A stretch of 64,000 bases of DNA from Dokdonia sp. Dokd-P16. Lineage in GTDB: Bacteria > Bacteroidota > Bacteroidia > Flavobacteriales > Flavobacteriaceae. The stretch lies in NCBI RefSeq assembly GCF_003095655.1, contig NZ_CP029151.1, positions 3,099,001 to 3,163,000 on the forward strand. Reading direction: 5' to 3'. How positions within the stretch are numbered: position 1 is the first letter of the stretch; each line of letters starts with the position of its first letter. Both the position numbers and the translations under genes were made by a program. The notes beneath the pieces were generated by a model, which had not been told where the DNA came from, made no database searches, and saw nothing but the letters and a program-made list of their open reading frames with translations. This document shows positions 1 to 9,536 of the stretch, piece after piece.

Positions 1-1737
1 GATCTCGATATTAACGAGATTAAAATGGAAGCTATAGATGGTTTTTCTCTTGGAGAGCTTAAAGATGGTTCAGGAAGTCTAGAAGGTAATTTCAAATTAA
101 ATGGAGCACTATCAAGTTTAGAATATCAAGGGTTTTTAAGATTTAAGAATGCAGGGTTTGTAGTGTCAAAGCTCAATGCTCCTTTTTCTTTAAAGAACGA
201 AACAATCTCCTTAGATAACGACGGAATCTCGATGTCTGATTTTACAGTACTAGATGAGAAACAAAACACACTTGTAGTTTCTGGGCTCATTGGTACGGAG
301 AGTTTTATTAATCCAACATTTGATTTAACAATCAACGCAAAAGATTTTCAGGCATTGAATGCTAAGCCAGAAGATAATGACTTTATTTACGGCACGGCTG
401 TTTTTGATGCAAAAGCTAGTATTAAAGGAGATTTACAAATTCCAATAGTCACACTTGATGCAACCGTGGGTGGTGCTACAGATGTTACTTATGTGATGCC
501 TACAGCTGCGGCTAATATAGAATCTAGTGACGGAATTGTTGTTTTTGTAAATCGTGAAAACCCAGATGCTATACTTACAAGAACAGAAGAGGAAACTGGA
601 ACAATTACAGGTTTTGATTTTAAAGGACTTTTTAAGGTAAATAAAGAAGCGCAAGTAACCGTACTCATTGATAAAGAAACGGGCGATAACCTTAGAATAC
701 AAGGAGAGGGCGATTTTAACTTCACATTGCAACCTAATGGTAGAATGACACTTACGGGTGTGTACGATGTAACTGGCGGTCAGTATGAAATGAATCTATA
801 CAATTTAGTCAACCGCACATTTAAATTAGATCCCGGTAGTAGAGTAAGCTGGTCTGGTGATCCATTTGATGCAAAACTGGATGTACGTGCGGTATATGAA
901 GTGCAGGCTTCTGCATCACCTTTAATGGCAAGCGCAAATGCGGGAGCAGATCCCGCTCAGGCTAGCAAGTACAGACAGCAGCTACCATTCTTAGTGTATT
1001 TAAATATAGATGGCGAATTGCTGAGTCCAAAAATTAATTTTGCTCTTGATTTACCAGAAGATGAACAAGGTGCCATAGGTGGTCAAGTGTATAGTCGTGT
1101 GCAGCAAGTAAACCAACAAGAAGGAGAGCTTAATCGTCAAGTATTCTCATTACTGGTGTTAAATAGATTTTATCCAGATTCTAATTCTGATGGAAGTCGC
1201 GGTGGCTTCGCAAGTATTGCTAGAGATAACTTGAATGATGCTCTATCTGATCAGCTCAACATTTTTTCAGATAAGCTTTTGGGTAAAACAGGATTCCAAC
1301 TTGACTTCGGATTAGATAGTTTTACAGATTATCAAGGAACCACACCACAAGAGCGTACCCAGCTAGATATTGCAGCACAGCGTAAGTTTTTTAAAGATAA
1401 ACTTACAGTGCGCGTAGGTAGTAGTGTAGACGTAGCGGGACAGAGTGCTTCTGGCGAGAGTAATCCGCTTATAGGTAATGTGAGTCTTGAATATGAGCTT
1501 ACCGAGGATGGTCAATACCGTCTTAAAGGTTTTCGTCGTAGTGAGTTTGAAAATGTAATTGATGGACAAACAATCGTAAGTGGTATTTCTCTTATATTCC
1601 AACAAGAGTTCAATAAATTTAGTCAGCTGTGGGATGCTATTTTAAGAAAGAAACAACAGCAGCTTGTAGAAGAGGAAAAAGCTAAGAAAGAAGCGACTCC
1701 ACCTAAGGAAACTATTGAAAACAATAAAAATAACTAG
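1..1737 (+). CDS. tamB: TamB-like translocation/assembly protein, C-terminal part
   Basis: The reading frame is open from the first base, so this is the C-terminal 578 residues of a much longer protein whose start lies outside the window. The sequence is rich in beta-strand-like alternation and ends in the region characteristic of TamB/DUF490 (GTITGFDFKGLF, then GGQYEMNLYNLVNRTFKLDPGS and the W-S-G-D-P-F-D-A motif), followed by a charged Lys/Glu-rich tail. TamB proteins span the periplasm from the inner membrane and work with a TamA-type Omp85 protein in outer-membrane biogenesis and lipid transport. The next gene starts 4 bases after this stop and is the Omp85 partner, which supports the call. 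Confidence 0.9.
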   Translation, partial: DLDINEIKMEAIDGFSLGELKDGSGSLEGNFKLNGALSSLEYQGFLRFKNAGFVVSKLNAPFSLKNETISLDNDGISMSDFTVLDEKQNTLVVSGLIGTESFINPTFDLTINAKDFQALNAKPEDNDFIYGTAVFDAKASIKGDLQIPIVTLDATVGGATDVTYVMPTAAANIESSDGIVVFVNRENPDAILTRTEEETGTITGFDFKGLFKVNKEAQVTVLIDKETGDNLRIQGEGDFNFTLQPNGRMTLTGVYDVTGGQYEMNLYNLVNRTFKLDPGSRVSWSGDPFDAKLDVRAVYEVQASASPLMASANAGADPAQASKYRQQLPFLVYLNIDGELLSPKINFALDLPEDEQGAIGGQVYSRVQQVNQQEGELNRQVFSLLVLNRFYPDSNSDGSRGGFASIARDNLNDALSDQLNIFSDKLLGKTGFQLDFGLDSFTDYQGTTPQERTQLDIAAQRKFFKDKLTVRVGSSVDVAGQSASGESNPLIGNVSLEYELTEDGQYRLKGFRRSEFENVIDGQTIVSGISLIFQQEFNKFSQLWDAILRKKQQQLVEEEKAKKEATPPKETIENNKNN

Positions 1738-1740
1738 CAC

Positions 1741-4011
1741 GTGCAATACCGATTATCTACATATTTTTCAGCTCTAGTTTTGATCGCTTTGTGTGCATCT
1801 TGTAGTGTTGAAAAGTACATTCCAGAGGGAGAACGCTTATATACTGGCGCCGAAATTATCATAACCCCAGATAGCACCATCACAAATCAAAGTTCGCTAC
1901 AGACGGAGCTTGAGGGCGTCTTGCGACCTACACCTAATTCTAAAATTTTAGGAGGTTATCCGAATCTAAGTGTTTATTACAAAGCACAACGCGAAAAACC
2001 AGGGGTAATGAATAAATGGCTCAATAAAAAGATAGGAGAGGAGCCTGTATATCAATCTGATGTAGAAGAATTTGAAGTAGAATCCTTACTACGTAACAGA
2101 CTAGAAAACCGAGGATTCTTTTATAGTAGGGTGAGTTCACGCTTTCGCGAAAGCGAGACAAAAAAAAGAGCATCTATTACTTACAACCTCAAAGTACCTA
2201 CGCCATATCGCATGGAGACGTATCAATTAGATACCTTGTCACCGCCTATTTATAGAGAGATGATAAGTACAGTTGCTTCTTCACCGCTTGAAAAAGGCAT
2301 GAGATATGACTTGTCTAATCTCAAACTTGAGCGCGATCGTATTGATTATCTTCTTAAAAGAAAAGGATATTACAACTTCAATCCTTCGTTTTTAATATTT
2401 GAGATTGATACCAATCAATACAGCAATAAGCGTTTTGATATGTTCTTAAAGATTAAGAAGGATGTGCCTAATAAGGTCATTGTTCCCTATAAAATAAGCA
2501 AGATTAATGTGTATCCTAATTATGCGCTTAAGGACTCACTGCATACAGATGTTGTTCGTTATGATAGTTTAAATTTTATCCAAGAAGAGCTTTATTTTAA
2601 ACCTAAATACCTTGCGCCATTTGTACAACTTGAAGAAGGGCAATTGTATCATCCAGACGTATCCCGCAACACGGCGAGGCGTCTTTCTACGATAGGAGCT
2701 TACAAGTTTGTAAATATTCAATATAACGAGATTGATAGCTTGCGCACAGATAGTTTAGGTGTTCTTGAGGCTAATATTTACTTAACACCTTTAAATAAAC
2801 GAGCCATAAGAGCAGAAGTGCAAGCAGTAACTAAGTCTAATAATTTTGCTGGACCTGGACTAGCACTAACCTATAGTAACAGAAATCTCTTTAATGGTGG
2901 GGAGATTCTTAATATTACAGGATCTGCAGGCTATGAAGTTCAACTAGGTGGAGGAGAGTCATTGAGTAGTATAGAACTTGGTCTGGCTAGCGAACTTGTA
3001 TTTCCAAGAGTGATTTTTCCTTTTGACATCCCAGCAGATTTTTTTGAGTACAACATCCCTAAAACAGTGGCAGCACTAGGTGTAGATTATTTGAGCCGTT
3101 CTAGATTATACACATTATTGTCTGGTAATGCTGGATTTGGTTATGTGTGGGATGCAAATAAATATGTCACACACCGTATTAATCCTATTTCTGTGAGCTA
3201 TACGAGACTCTCTAATACTACGACAGAGTTTGAAGATATACTCACTGCAAATCCCTTGTTAAGACAGAGTTTTGATCAACAATTTATTGCAGGGCTCAAT
3301 TACAGTTTTACCTATAATGGGATGGTAGACACCCAAAAAACACATCAAATATTTTTCAATTCTAACTTTGAACTTGCAGGTAACGCCATTAGTTTGCTAG
3401 GAAAAGACAATCCAGATACACAGAACAAAACATTTATAGGACTAGAATATGCACAGTTTGCTAAGTTAGATGTAGATTTTAGGTATCATTTTAATATGGC
3501 AAATGAGCAAAAAATCGCAACGAGACTTTTTGCGGGATATGGGTACGCGTATGGCAACTCAGAGATATTACCGTTTGTAAAGCAATACTACTCTGGTGGT
3601 CCATATAGTGTGCGTGCCTTTAGAATACGCTCTTTGGGTCCTGGCACTTCTTCTGGAAATCAATCTAGCGGAAATTTCTTTGATCAAATAGGAAATATAA
3701 GGCTTGAAGCAAATGCTGAGTACCGTTTCCCGATTTTTAGTTATCTCAAAGGAGCCTTTTTTGTGGATGCTGGAAATATTTGGAATAGTACAGAAAATGA
3801 AGAACTTGAGGGTAAAGATAAGTTTACATCAGATTTTATCAATGAATTAGGAATAGGCGGTGGCTTTGGCCTTAGAGTAGACGTGCAGGGCTTTGTGATT
3901 CGTTTTGATCTCGCTGCTCCTTTTCATGACCCATCATTGCCTGAGGGCGAGCGATGGGATTTTAAATTTGATGAACCTATTTTTAACTTTGCTATTGGAT
4001 ATCCATTTTAA
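1741..4011 (+). CDS. tamL: TamL: Omp85/BamA-family outer-membrane lipoprotein
   Basis: 756 residues starting with GTG. The N-terminus is a lipoprotein signal with lipobox around Ala-Ser-Cys-Ser (residue ~21), then POTRA-like periplasmic repeats and a C-terminal 16-strand Omp85 barrel with the diagnostic GGPYSVRAFRIRSLGPG segment (the VRGF/Y-type lid-lock motif) and a terminal aromatic residue. In Bacteroidetes the TamA role is taken by a lipidated version called TamL, and coupling to tamB with a 4-base gap fits. The gene contains a perfect copy of the dispersed palindrome at 2140-2155, read in frame as Arg-Phe-Arg-Glu-Ser between the POTRA-like segments. Confidence 0.88.
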   Translation: MQYRLSTYFSALVLIALCASCSVEKYIPEGERLYTGAEIIITPDSTITNQSSLQTELEGVLRPTPNSKILGGYPNLSVYYKAQREKPGVMNKWLNKKIGEEPVYQSDVEEFEVESLLRNRLENRGFFYSRVSSRFRESETKKRASITYNLKVPTPYRMETYQLDTLSPPIYREMISTVASSPLEKGMRYDLSNLKLERDRIDYLLKRKGYYNFNPSFLIFEIDTNQYSNKRFDMFLKIKKDVPNKVIVPYKISKINVYPNYALKDSLHTDVVRYDSLNFIQEELYFKPKYLAPFVQLEEGQLYHPDVSRNTARRLSTIGAYKFVNIQYNEIDSLRTDSLGVLEANIYLTPLNKRAIRAEVQAVTKSNNFAGPGLALTYSNRNLFNGGEILNITGSAGYEVQLGGGESLSSIELGLASELVFPRVIFPFDIPADFFEYNIPKTVAALGVDYLSRSRLYTLLSGNAGFGYVWDANKYVTHRINPISVSYTRLSNTTTEFEDILTANPLLRQSFDQQFIAGLNYSFTYNGMVDTQKTHQIFFNSNFELAGNAISLLGKDNPDTQNKTFIGLEYAQFAKLDVDFRYHFNMANEQKIATRLFAGYGYAYGNSEILPFVKQYYSGGPYSVRAFRIRSLGPGTSSGNQSSGNFFDQIGNIRLEANAEYRFPIFSYLKGAFFVDAGNIWNSTENEELEGKDKFTSDFINELGIGGGFGLRVDVQGFVIRFDLAAPFHDPSLPEGERWDFKFDEPIFNFAIGYPF
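2140..2155. repeat. TTTCGCGAAA palindrome copy 1, inside tamL
   Basis: A perfect 16-bp palindrome, CGCTTTCGCGAAAGCG. It is in frame in tamL and encodes RFRES. Confidence 0.95.
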
Positions 4012-4148
4012 CGTAAGTTCGCTTTCGCGAAAATGTGAAACAATTTCTTATTAGAATAAAATTACATCACAGCTAGCATATTTTTTATTGTCTAAGAATT
4101 ATCAAGCCAACAGGCCAAACAATACATACTTACCCTTATTTTTGAGTT

Positions 4149-5402
4149 ATGAATCAAACCAACCAGAAGATTTACATCATAGGCGCTGGAATAAGCGGCC
4201 TTGTTGCAGCTATTAACTTAGAAAAGAAAGGCTACGCACCTATAATTCTTGAAGCTACAGATCGCATAGGGGGACGTGTAAAAACAGATATTGTAAAAGG
4301 ATACCAACTAGATCACGGTTTTCAGGTGTTACTTGAAAGCTACCCAAAAGCCAAAGAGTATCTCGATTACAAAAAGCTAGAGTTACAATCTTTTTTACCT
4401 GGAGCTACTATTTACAAAAATAGAAACTCGCAAACTATAGGAGACCCTACACGTAGTCTCAAAATGCTTGTCCCTACTATGAGTTCATCTATAGGTACAC
4501 TGGGGGATAAGGTCAAAATTTTGAAACTTAATAAAAGTCTTAAGAAGAAATCGCTCGAGGATATTTTTAAAGAGGAAGAAAAGACTACCTTGAAGTATTT
4601 GCAAGACAAAGGCTTTAGTAAATCGATGATTACAGATTTCTTTAAGCCGTTCTTTAGTGGGATATTTTTAGAATCTTCACTAGAAACATCTAGCAGGATG
4701 TTTGAGTTCGTTTATAAAATGTTTGGTACTGGGATGGCAACATTGCCAAAAGCAGGTATTGGAGCGATACCAAAACAATTGCAAGAGCAGCTAGCTACTA
4801 CTCAGATTAAACTAGACACCGCTGTAAAAGAAATCTCAGGCCAGACAATAACATTAGAAAATGGCGAGGTTTTAGAGAGTGATTATATCATCATTGCAAC
4901 AGAGGCGAGTCACATAGTTCCTAACCTCAGAGGTCAGGAAACTCCATGGAAATCATGTGTAAACTTATACTTTGAAGCAGATGCCCCTAAAGACCGTAAG
5001 CCGCTCATAGGTCTTGTGGCAGATGAGAATACTAGAATAAACAACATATTCTATCACGACACGCTAGAAACTGTTACAACAGGTGCAAAAAGTTTATTAT
5101 CTGTTACCGTGGTAGATGATAGCGATTTGAGCATAGAAGCGCTGAGCGCTATGGTATCATCTGAGCTTAGTACATATTGTGGTATTAAAGGAGCTACTTT
5201 TCTCAAATCTTATGAAATAAGAAAAGCATTACCTGAGCTTAACAATCTCCGTAACAATTGCGCGCCATCAGAAACGCAGCTTACCAATAACATTTTTCTT
5301 GCTGGAGATCATTTATTAAATGGATCATTAAATGCAGCAATGGTTTCTGGAGAAAGAGCAGTAGAAGGTGTAATTGAGAAAATAGAAGGACTTCTAAAGT
5401 AA
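4149..5402 (+). CDS. FAD-dependent amine-oxidase/phytoene-desaturase-like oxidoreductase
   Basis: 417 residues. The N-terminus holds a Rossmann dinucleotide-binding motif (IIGAGISGLVAAINLEKKG, residues ~10-28) followed by EATDRIGGR, the FAD-binding signature of the amine oxidase/protoporphyrinogen oxidase/phytoene desaturase superfamily. The C-terminal FAD motif is visible as FLAGDHLLNGSLNAAMVSGERA. Its substrate cannot be told from sequence; relatives in flavobacteria are annotated as NAD(P)/FAD-dependent oxidoreductases. It stands alone between tamL and a strong terminator, so it is probably monocistronic. Confidence 0.85.
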   Translation: MNQTNQKIYIIGAGISGLVAAINLEKKGYAPIILEATDRIGGRVKTDIVKGYQLDHGFQVLLESYPKAKEYLDYKKLELQSFLPGATIYKNRNSQTIGDPTRSLKMLVPTMSSSIGTLGDKVKILKLNKSLKKKSLEDIFKEEEKTTLKYLQDKGFSKSMITDFFKPFFSGIFLESSLETSSRMFEFVYKMFGTGMATLPKAGIGAIPKQLQEQLATTQIKLDTAVKEISGQTITLENGEVLESDYIIIATEASHIVPNLRGQETPWKSCVNLYFEADAPKDRKPLIGLVADENTRINNIFYHDTLETVTTGAKSLLSVTVVDDSDLSIEALSAMVSSELSTYCGIKGATFLKSYEIRKALPELNNLRNNCAPSETQLTNNIFLAGDHLLNGSLNAAMVSGERAVEGVIEKIEGLLK

Positions 5403-5430
5403 CTTCAGATACATAAATTAATACTTGAAA

Positions 5431-5464
5431 GAGGCGATGATTTTATAATCATCGCCTCTTTTTT
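5431..5464 (+). terminator. Intrinsic terminator after the FAD oxidoreductase
   Basis: A perfect 12-bp stem, GAGGCGATGATT with its complement, around a TTAT loop, followed by a run of six T. Confidence 0.93.
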
Positions 5465-5895
5465 GTGCCATACATTGTGGATATAGAGCTAGTAAGTTTC
5501 GGAAAATCATAAAGCAAAATGGAGAGCAAAGTGTACTTAATTTTTGAATCCTTCTACTCAATAAATAATACCTGTTTAAGACTTTTGTTTAGCAAATGAG
5601 TGCTAAACGAATCTTCAGTAATCATCCACTATAGACGTTATCTATATTACCTTATATATTAAAATAATATATTTTAAATCAATTAGTTGTGAGGTTTATA
5701 TAAAGTAATAAATTAAGCATAGTTAATAATTATTTAAGATTGGTTTTTGGGATTTTAAGTTAATTTGTGATGATATGTGCATAGTGAAAAGAGTAATCAC
5801 TTTGAGGATTTTGATTGCTGTATTGGCTTAATTTTTAGACAAGACTAAAAGTATAGGTTCATAATATATGTGAGATTTTTGTGTCGCCTTTTTAA

Positions 5896-5909
5896 GCTTT
5901 CGCGAAAGC
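5896..5909. repeat. TTTCGCGAAA palindrome copy 2, upstream of mqo
   Basis: The 14-bp core GCTTTCGCGAAAGC is perfect and intergenic, about 100 bases before mqo. Confidence 0.95.
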
Positions 5910-6010
5910 GTATTTGTTATCATTTACAATCTTTACCGACTCATTCTTTTTCTTATGTTTTGCTCAAACTCAACGAGCTTATTAATATCTTTAGAGTGTA
6001 AAAATTTACT

Positions 6011-7498
6011 ATGACTAGAGTTATCCCAAAACAACATTACGACCTCATTTGTGTAGGAGGAGGAATTATGAGTGCAAATCTGGCATTGCTAGCCAAGATG
6101 CTAAAACCAGAATTGAGCATCTTAATTTTAGAACGATTAGGAGATGTAGCTCAAGAAAGTTCGGCGGCATGGAATAATGCTGGAACGGGTCATTCTGCTC
6201 TTTGCGAACTCAACTATTGTCCAGAAGAAAGTGATGGGACTGTATCAATTGATAAAGCAATCAAAATTTGCGAACAGTTTGAAATCACAAAACAATTCTG
6301 GGCGCATCTTGTAGAAGAAGGTCTTATAGAGGATCCTCAGGCATTTTTAAAGCCTATCCCACATCACAGTTGGGTAACCGGAGAAAAGAACGCAGATTAT
6401 CTAGAGAAGCGTTATGAGGCGTTTAAAGATCACTTTATGTTTGATACTATTGAGTTTACTCGTAATGTATCAAAAATGAAGGAGTGGTTCCCGCTTATCA
6501 TGAGGGGGCGCACAGAGGATGAGGTGATGGCAGGGTCGCGTATAGACCGAGGGACAGAAGTAAACTTTGGCGTACTTACAAAGCGATTATATGAGATTCT
6601 CGAAACAGAATTTGATACTCCTGTGCATTTCCATAAAGAAGTTAAAGATCTCGATCCGCTTGAAAATGGGAATTGGACAGCAATTACAAATGATTTAAAA
6701 ACAGGAACTAAGCAATCTATAGAAGCAGATCATATCTTTATAGGTGCTGGTGGTGGTGCTTTACTGCTGCTAGAAACTGTTGAGATAGAAGAGAAAGATG
6801 GTTTTGGTGGTTTTCCTGTTAGTGGAGAATGGCTTGTTTGTAAAAACAAAGATATTATAGATCAGCATTATGCAAAGGTGTACAGCAAGGCAGGCGAGGG
6901 CGCACCACCTATGAGCATGCCGCATCTAGATACTAGATATGTAGATGGAGAGCGACAATTAATGTTTGGTCCCTTTGCTGGTTTTAGTCCTAAGTTTTTA
7001 AAGGAAGGATCTAATTTTGACCTGCTTGATAGTGTTACTTTTAAAAATATACCTTCTATGCTCGGTGCTTTCTGGCACAATCTAGATTTGACTAAGTATT
7101 TGATAGGTCAGATCACCATGAATTTTGACGACCGCATGAAAGACTTACGCACTTTTATAAAGGATGCAAAGAATGAAGACTGGCGCATAGAAGTAGCTGG
7201 ACAGCGAGTACAGACTATAAAACGTGATGAGTTTAAAGGCGGAAAACTTGAATTTGGTACTCAAATTGTAAGCGGTTCTGATGGGAAAATTACTTGTTTA
7301 CTTGGTGCATCGCCAGGAGCATCTACAGCGCCTCGAATTATGCTAGACGTACTCGAGAAGGCATTTCCGGAGATTATGGAAACTGCTGAGGGCAAACAAC
7401 GTTTGAGTGAGATTGTACCTAGCTATAAGCAGGAAATAACAAAAGAGCATTTTAACCGTGAGTTAAAACGAACGTCTGCTTTATTGAACCTAGACTAA
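6011..7498 (+). CDS. mqo: Malate:quinone oxidoreductase
   Basis: 495 residues, the usual Mqo length. The N-terminal FAD-binding motif is VGGGIMSANLALLAKMLKP, followed by the family-specific SSAAWNNAGTGHSALCELNYCP block. Further Mqo blocks are PIPHHSWVTGE, GASPGASTAPRIMLDVLEKAFP and the terminal PSYKQ segment. Mqo is a peripheral membrane flavoprotein oxidising malate to oxaloacetate with electrons passed to quinone, bypassing NAD-dependent malate dehydrogenase. The following msrA begins directly at the next base, so the two are probably co-transcribed. Confidence 0.96.
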   Translation: MTRVIPKQHYDLICVGGGIMSANLALLAKMLKPELSILILERLGDVAQESSAAWNNAGTGHSALCELNYCPEESDGTVSIDKAIKICEQFEITKQFWAHLVEEGLIEDPQAFLKPIPHHSWVTGEKNADYLEKRYEAFKDHFMFDTIEFTRNVSKMKEWFPLIMRGRTEDEVMAGSRIDRGTEVNFGVLTKRLYEILETEFDTPVHFHKEVKDLDPLENGNWTAITNDLKTGTKQSIEADHIFIGAGGGALLLLETVEIEEKDGFGGFPVSGEWLVCKNKDIIDQHYAKVYSKAGEGAPPMSMPHLDTRYVDGERQLMFGPFAGFSPKFLKEGSNFDLLDSVTFKNIPSMLGAFWHNLDLTKYLIGQITMNFDDRMKDLRTFIKDAKNEDWRIEVAGQRVQTIKRDEFKGGKLEFGTQIVSGSDGKITCLLGASPGASTAPRIMLDVLEKAFPEIMETAEGKQRLSEIVPSYKQEITKEHFNRELKRTSALLNLD

Positions 7499-7999
7499 TT
7501 GCAAGATAAGGAAATACATAAAATAGGGCTTGGAGGTGGCTGTCACTGGTGCACAGAGGCGGTTTTCCAATCATTGCGTGGTGTTCTGACTGTAGAACAA
7601 GGATATATTGCTTCAGAGGGTATAAACGCTTCCTTTTCTGAGGCTGTTATTGTGCATTATGATAGGAACGTTATACCGTTGGAGGTCTTAATTGAAATTC
7701 ACCTTCTTACACATAAGAGTACAAAGATGCACAGCATGCGAGATACATATCGATCTGCAGTGTATGTTTATAATGATGAGGATACCGCTTTCGCGAAAGC
7801 GGTATTAAATACCTTACAAAAAAGCAGCGAAGAGAGGATAATTACTGCCGTAATGCCTTTTAAAGACTTTGATCCTTCAAGAGAAGAGATTACAAATTAT
7901 TATAAGAAAAACCCAAATAAACCCTTCTGTGAGCGTTACATATCACCTAAGCTGGGGGAACTTAAGAATACGTTTGCTCACAGAATGGTCGATTTTTAA
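7499..7999 (+). CDS. msrA: Peptide-methionine (S)-S-oxide reductase MsrA
   Basis: 166 residues from a TTG start abutting the mqo stop. The catalytic motif is GGGCHWCTE with Cys15 as the nucleophile; most MsrA proteins have GCFWC, so His replaces Phe here. The HD-T-YRSAVYVYNDED block and the NKPFCERYI end also fit the family. It repairs oxidised methionine using thioredoxin-type reductants. A 24-bp perfect palindrome at 7782-7805 lies in frame and encodes Thr-Ala-Phe-Ala-Lys-Ala-Val. The stop overlaps the convergent desaturase gene by 4 bases. Confidence 0.92.
   Translation: MQDKEIHKIGLGGGCHWCTEAVFQSLRGVLTVEQGYIASEGINASFSEAVIVHYDRNVIPLEVLIEIHLLTHKSTKMHSMRDTYRSAVYVYNDEDTAFAKAVLNTLQKSSEERIITAVMPFKDFDPSREEITNYYKKNPNKPFCERYISPKLGELKNTFAHRMVDF
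7782..7805. repeat. TTTCGCGAAA palindrome copy 3, inside msrA (24 bp)
   Basis: The GCTTTCGCGAAAGC core is extended by matching arms ATACC/GGTAT into a 24-bp perfect palindrome. It is read in frame as TAFAKAV. Confidence 0.95.
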
Positions 8000-8751
8000 T
8001 GGTGTGAGTGCACATCTATCGTGATGGGTTTCATTTTTATCACTCCTGTACGGTGCAATACTTTCATAATTACATAAGTAACATCAATCTCATACCAGTG
8101 TATCCCTCCAAAGTTAGGCCTAGCCGCAAACTTATGGTGGTTGTTATGATATGCTTCTCCCATCATTAAGAAGTCAAAGCGGAATAAATTCTTAGAAGTG
8201 TCTTTAGTTTTGAAATTTGTATACCCTAGAATGTGACCAAACCAGTTGATAATCACTCCGTGTATAGGAGCCATTGCAAAGGCAACAGGTAATAATAACC
8301 ACTGCCACCACGCTGTTGCAAATACGGCAAAGAAAGCGATATATAAACCTACCCAAAGTAAGCGCGATAAGCGCGAGCTAGCAAAATTGTCAAAACTCTT
8401 CCACTGTGGTACGTTTTTCTTAAACTTAGGGTCTACCTCAATACGATCGTTATTTATATCTTGATAAATAGTCTTAGTCTTCCACATCATTGCAAATAGA
8501 TTTGCATCATAAGAAGGGGAGTGGGGATCTTTTTCTGTATCTGTATAAGCATGATGCATACGATGCATAATCCCATAACCATAAGCACTTAAGTAACTTG
8601 GTCCTTGAAAAAGCCAGGTTAATATAAATGTGATTTTTTCTGTGGTTTTAGACATTGTAAATGTCTGGTGAGCTGCATATCTATGTAGAAAGAATGACTG
8701 AAAAAATAACCCGCTATACCAGAGGATTACTATAAAGAATATTATAAGCAT
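7996..8751 (-). CDS. Acyl-CoA / fatty-acid desaturase (delta-9 type)
   Basis: 251 residues with the three histidine boxes of integral-membrane di-iron desaturases: HRYAAH (residues ~23-28), HRMHH (~63-67) and HNNHH near residue 203. Several hydrophobic segments fit a four-helix membrane protein. The role is to introduce a double bond into acyl chains, which helps adjust membrane fluidity. A TACCTTTG -7 box lies only about 10 bases before the ATG, so the mRNA leader should be very short or absent. The gene is convergent with msrA, overlapping it by 4 bases. Confidence 0.9.
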   Translation of the reverse strand: MLIIFFIVILWYSGLFFQSFFLHRYAAHQTFTMSKTTEKITFILTWLFQGPSYLSAYGYGIMHRMHHAYTDTEKDPHSPSYDANLFAMMWKTKTIYQDINNDRIEVDPKFKKNVPQWKSFDNFASSRLSRLLWVGLYIAFFAVFATAWWQWLLLPVAFAMAPIHGVIINWFGHILGYTNFKTKDTSKNLFRFDFLMMGEAYHNNHHKFAARPNFGGIHWYEIDVTYVIMKVLHRTGVIKMKPITIDVHSHH

Positions 8752-8760
8752 TTTTTTTTA

Positions 8761-8768
8761 CAAAGGTA
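8761..8768 (-). promoter_or_regulatory. Bacteroidetes -7 box (TACCTTTG) of the desaturase
   Basis: On the minus strand TACCTTTG fits the TAnnTTTG consensus of Bacteroidetes sigma-A promoters. It is ten bases from the ATG, predicting a nearly leaderless transcript. The -33 element is not obvious. Confidence 0.6.
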
Positions 8769-8801
8769 CTTTCACAAATAATGCCACACAATGAACCTGT
8801 A

Positions 8802-9374
8802 TTAACTAATACGTTTGCGTATGCGGCTCAAAGCCTGTGGTGTGACGCCTATGTAAGAGCTTATATATTTAAGAGGAATTTCTTTAAGTAACTGAGGGCG
8901 TTCTTTAAAGATGCTCAAATAACGTTCTTCGGCAGTTTGATCTAGGAGTGATTGCAGTCTTTTTGATTTTGTGATAAAAAGATTTTCGGCAGCAAGTCTG
9001 CCTATAAGATTACCTATAGCTGTTTTCTCGTAAATTTCTTGTAAATCTTTATGAGAAACACTCAAAATCACGGTATCAACAAGCGCCTGGACAGAGTGAT
9101 CAGATGGTTCTTGAACTAAAAACGAATCATATGCACTCACAAATTGGTTTTCAAAACAAAAACCAAAGGTGATTTCTTTATCTGATGATTCTTTAGGTAT
9201 AAACAAACGTACAGAACCCTCTTTGATAAAGGAAATATAGTTTTCTGTTACACCAGCTTTAAGAATGGTTTCTTTCTTTTTGAACGTGCGTTCTACAAGC
9301 TTTGATGTAAAAAGTTCCCAATCTATATCAGATACGGGAGCAAACTGGTTTATATAGGTGCGTATTTCGTCCAA
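8802..9374 (-). CDS. Crp/Fnr-family transcriptional regulator
   Basis: 190 residues. The N-terminal part is a cyclic-nucleotide-binding-like beta-roll (TILKAGVTENYISFIKEGSVRLF) and the C-terminus a helix-turn-helix (ISSYIGVTPQALSRIRKRIS) that ends the protein, as in the short Bacteroidetes Crp-like regulators. It lacks Fnr-type cysteines. The adjacent divergent gene is an EamA permease, 162 bases away, and the desaturase downstream is in the same orientation; either could be a target, but no operator was identified. Confidence 0.85.
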   Translation of the reverse strand: MDEIRTYINQFAPVSDIDWELFTSKLVERTFKKKETILKAGVTENYISFIKEGSVRLFIPKESSDKEITFGFCFENQFVSAYDSFLVQEPSDHSVQALVDTVILSVSHKDLQEIYEKTAIGNLIGRLAAENLFITKSKRLQSLLDQTAEERYLSIFKERPQLLKEIPLKYISSYIGVTPQALSRIRKRIS

Positions 9375-9536
9375 GATAGTTTGTAAATAAAAGTAAAGAT
9401 ACTACTCAATAACGCAGTTTACTTGAATTAATCACAAATTCTATTGGTGTTGTTATTTTAAAATAAAGACATACTCCGTGTTCTTAAAATAGTTAAGTTC
9501 GTAGCCTATATTTTTTAACCTTTTCAAGATATTACT

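Larger units (their letters stand above)
5403..6010. other. 608-base non-coding stretch before mqo
   Basis: Apart from the terminator at 5431-5464 and a perfect palindrome copy at 5896-5909 I see no gene here. The middle part is very A/T-rich. The mqo promoter should lie in the last 150 bases, but I could not identify a convincing TAnnTTTG box. Confidence 0.6.
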
